From Caprella mutica (taxonomy: Eukaryota; Arthropoda; Malacostraca; Amphipoda; Caprellidae), in contig CANNZV010002521.1 of the NCBI GenBank assembly GCA_947561585.1, positions 97,496 to 161,495 on the forward strand: DNA of 64,000 nucleotides, read 5' to 3'. The position numbers were made by a program, and so were the translations under genes. Below the pieces are notes generated by a model, which was given only the letters and a program-made list of their open reading frames with translations, was not told the origin of the DNA and did not search any database. The first letter of the stretch is position 1; every line of letters starts with the position of its first letter. Positions 60,861-64,000 of the stretch are shown piece after piece.

Positions 60861-63800
60861 TTCATCAAGTGAATATCATTTCATCAAAGTGAAATATCAT
60901 TTCATTAAAGTGAAATATCATTTCATTAAAGTGAAATATCATTTCATCAAAGTGAAATATCATTTCATCAAAGTGAAATATCATTTCATTAAAGTGAAAT
61001 ATCATTTCATCAAAGTGAAATATCATTTCATCAAAGTGAAATATCATTTCATCAAAGTGAAATATCATTTCATTAAAGTGAAATATCATTATCATTCAAA
61101 GTGAAATATCATTTCATTAAAGTGAAATATCATTTCATCAAAGTGAAATATCATTTCATTAAAGTGAAATATCATTCATTAAAGTGAAATATCATTTCAT
61201 CAAAGTGAAATATCATTTCATCAAAGTGAAATATCATTTCATCAAAGTGAATCATTAATATCATTTCATCAAAGTGAAATATCATTTCATCAAAGTGAAA
61301 TATCATTTCATCAAAGTGAAATATCATTTCATCAAAGTGAAATATCATTTCATCAAAGTGAAATATCATTTCATCAAAGTGAAATATCATTTCATTAAAG
61401 TGAAATATCATTTCATCAAAGTGAAATATCATTTCATCAAAGTGAAATATCATTTCATCAAAGTGAAATATCATTTCATTAAAGTGAAATATCATTTCAT
61501 CAAAGTGAAATATCATTTCATTAAAGTGAAATATCATTTCATTAAAGTGAAATATCATTTCATCAAAGTGAAATATCATTTCATCAAAGTGAAATATCAT
61601 TTCATTAAAGTGAAATATCATTTCATCAAGTGAAATATCATTTCATCAAAGTGAAATATCATTTCATCAAAGTGAAATATCATTTCATTAAAGTGAAATA
61701 TCATTTCATCAAAGTGAAATATCATTTCATCAAAGTGAAATATCATTTCATTAAAGTGAAATATCATTTCATTAAAGTGAAATATCATTTCATCAAAGTG
61801 AAATATCATTTCATCAAAGTGAAATATCATTTCATTAAAGTGAAATATCATTTCATCAAAGTGAAATATCATTTCATCAAAGTGAAATATCATTTCATCA
61901 AAGTGAAATATCATTTCATTAAAGTGAAATATCATTTCATCAAAGTGAAATATCATTTCATTAAAGTGAAATATCATTTCATTAAAGTGAAATATCATTT
62001 CATCAAAGTGAAATATCATTTCATTAAAGTGAAATATCATTTCATTAAAGTGAAATATCATTTCATCAAAGTGAAATATCATTTCATCAAAGTGAAATAT
62101 CATTTCATTAAAGTGAAATATCATTTCATCAAAGTGAAATATCATTTCATAAAGTGAATATCATTTCATTAAAGTGAAATATCATTTCATCAAAGTGAAA
62201 TATCATTTCATCAAGTGAAATATCATTTCATTAAGTGAAATATCCATTTCATCAAAGTGAAATATCATTTCATCAAAGTGAAATATCATTTCATCAAAGT
62301 CGAAATATCATTTCATCAAAGTGAAATATCATTTCATTAAAGTGAAATATCATTTCATCAAAGTGAAATATCATTTCATCAAAGTGAAATATCATTTCAT
62401 TAAAGTGAAATATCATTTCATTAAAGTGAAATATCATTTCATCAAAGTGAAATATCATTTCATCAAAGTGAAATATCATTTCATTAAAGTGAAATATCAT
62501 TTCATCAAAGTGAAATATCATTTCATCAAAGTGAAATATCATTTCATCAAAGTGAAATATCATTTCATTAAAGTGAAATATCATTTCATTAAAGTGAAAT
62601 ATCATTTCATCAAAGTGAAATATCATTTCATTAAAGTGAAATATCATTTCATTAAAAGTGAAATATCATTTCATTAAAGTGAAATATCATTTCATTAAAG
62701 TGAATCATTCATTAAGTGAAATATCATTTCATCAAAGTGAAATATCATTTCATTAAGTGAATCATTCATCAAAGTGAAATATCATTTCATCAAAGTGAAA
62801 TATCATTTCATCAAAGTGAAATATCATTTCATTAAAGTGAAATATCATTTCATCAAAGTGAAATATCATTTCATCAAAGTGAAATATCATTTCATTAAAG
62901 TGAAATATCATTTCATCAAAGTGAAATATCATTTCATTAAAGTGAAATATCATCAAGTGAATATCATTCAAAGTGAAATATCATTTCATTAAAGTGAAAT
63001 ATCATTTCATCAAAGTGAAATATCATTCATCAAAGTGAAATATCATTTCATCAAAGTGAAATATCATTTCATTAAAGTGAAATATCATTTCATTAAAGTG
63101 AAATATCATTTCATTAAAGTGAAATATCATTTCATTAAAGTGAAATATCATTTCATCAAAGTGAAATATCATCAAGTGAATATCATTTCATTAAAGTGAA
63201 ATATCATTTCATCAAAGTGAAATATCATTTCATCAAAGTGAAATATCATTTCATTAAAGTGAAATATCATTTCATCAAAGTGAAATATCATTTCATCAAA
63301 GTGAAATATCATTTCATCAAAGTGAAACATCATTTCATTAAAGTGAAATATCATTTCATTAAAGTGAAATATCATTTCATCAAAGTGAAATATCATTTCA
63401 TCAAAGTGAAATATCATTTCATCAAAGTGAAATATCATTTCATTAAAGTGAAATATCATTTCATCAAAGTGAAATATCATTTCATTAAAGTGAAATATCA
63501 TTTCATTAAAGTGAAATATCATTTCATCAAAGTGAAATATCATTTCATCAAAGTGAAATATCATTTCATTAAAGTGAAATATCATTTCATCAAAGTGAAA
63601 TATCATTTCATCAAAGTGAAATATCATTTCATCAAAGTGAAATATCATTTCATCAAAGTGAAATATCATTTCATTAAAGTGAAATATCATTTCATCAAAG
63701 TGAAATATCATTTCATCAAAGTGAAATATCATTTCATTAAAGTGAAATATCATTTCATTAAAGTGAAATATCATTTCATCAAAGTGAAATATCATTTCAT

Positions 63801-64000
63801 CAAAGTGAAATATCATTTCATTAAAGTGAAATATCATTTCATCAAAGTGAAATATCATTTCATCAAAGTGAAATATCATTTCATCAAAGTGAAATATCAT
63901 TTCATTAAAGTGAAATATCATTTCATTAAAGTGAAATATCATTTCATCAAAGTGAATTATCATTTCATCAAAGTGAAATATCATTTTCATTAAAGTGAAA
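60861..64000 (+). repeat. 21-bp satellite, indel-dense distal part
   Basis: Same unit, but with small deletions or insertions every 100-300 bp (for example near 60862, 61091, 61170, 61250, 61628, 62150, 62215, 62300, 62655, 62705, 62755, 62955, 63025, 63170 and 63985). Many are shortened units such as ATTCATCAAGTGAA. It runs off the window edge. Either real decay towards an array edge or uncorrected sequencing error could cause this. Confidence 0.9.

Noticed and set aside
25210..64000. Long frames on both strands of the 21-bp array (heptads IFHFNEM and KYHFIKV)
   Set aside because: The unit is 7 codons long and stop-free on each strand, so length follows from array homogeneity. Variation is a single C/T site giving Asn/Asp on one strand and silent on the other, as expected of satellite DNA.

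Overview
The window is animal nuclear DNA, most likely from an arthropod. BEL/Pao retrotransposons are known only from metazoans, and one intact copy and part of a second lineage are present, together with a decayed hAT-like DNA transposon. No host gene, rRNA, tRNA or prokaryotic signal is visible. About 46 of the 64 kb is two tandem satellites, so the region reads as repeat-rich heterochromatin. The species assignment is inference.

Layout. (1) 1-554: AT-rich flank with no recognisable gene. (2) 555-24729: a roughly 24.2 kb unit bounded by outer inverted repeats of about 437 bp that are about 98% identical. Each outer repeat runs inward into the same 19-bp tandem repeat. The left arm of that repeat is 15.1 kb (about 794 units). 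The right arm, in inverted orientation, is only about 20 units and is split by a 3.4 kb hAT-like transposon (20668-24057) with a 7/8-matching 8-bp target duplication. Between the arms lie 51 perfect copies of a 10-bp repeat (16411-16920) and, on the minus strand, a 5'-truncated RNase H-integrase-DUF5641 reading frame of a BEL/Pao lineage (17968-20190) that begins at a splice-acceptor-like site. (3) 24730-25240: short single-copy spacer. (4) 25241-64000: a 21-bp satellite, over 30 kb, continuing past the window edge. It is built from inverted 6-mers and carries a C/T variant whose pattern repeats in higher-order blocks of 1490 and 630 bp. (5) 40787-49011: a complete BEL/Pao retrotransposon inside that satellite, with 794-bp LTRs that I read as identical, target duplication ATATC, and one intact 1987-codon Gag-Pol frame starting with a SAP domain.

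How it fits together. The BEL element has protease, reverse transcriptase, RNase H and integrase with all expected catalytic residues, a TATA box, a poly(A) signal and a polypurine tract, so it may be active. The hAT-like gene is broken by stops and frameshifts. The 24-kb inverted-repeat unit is the least familiar object: its architecture recalls Foldback-type elements, but no matching transposase or target duplication was found. All giant reading frames over the satellites are by-products of stop-free repeat units.
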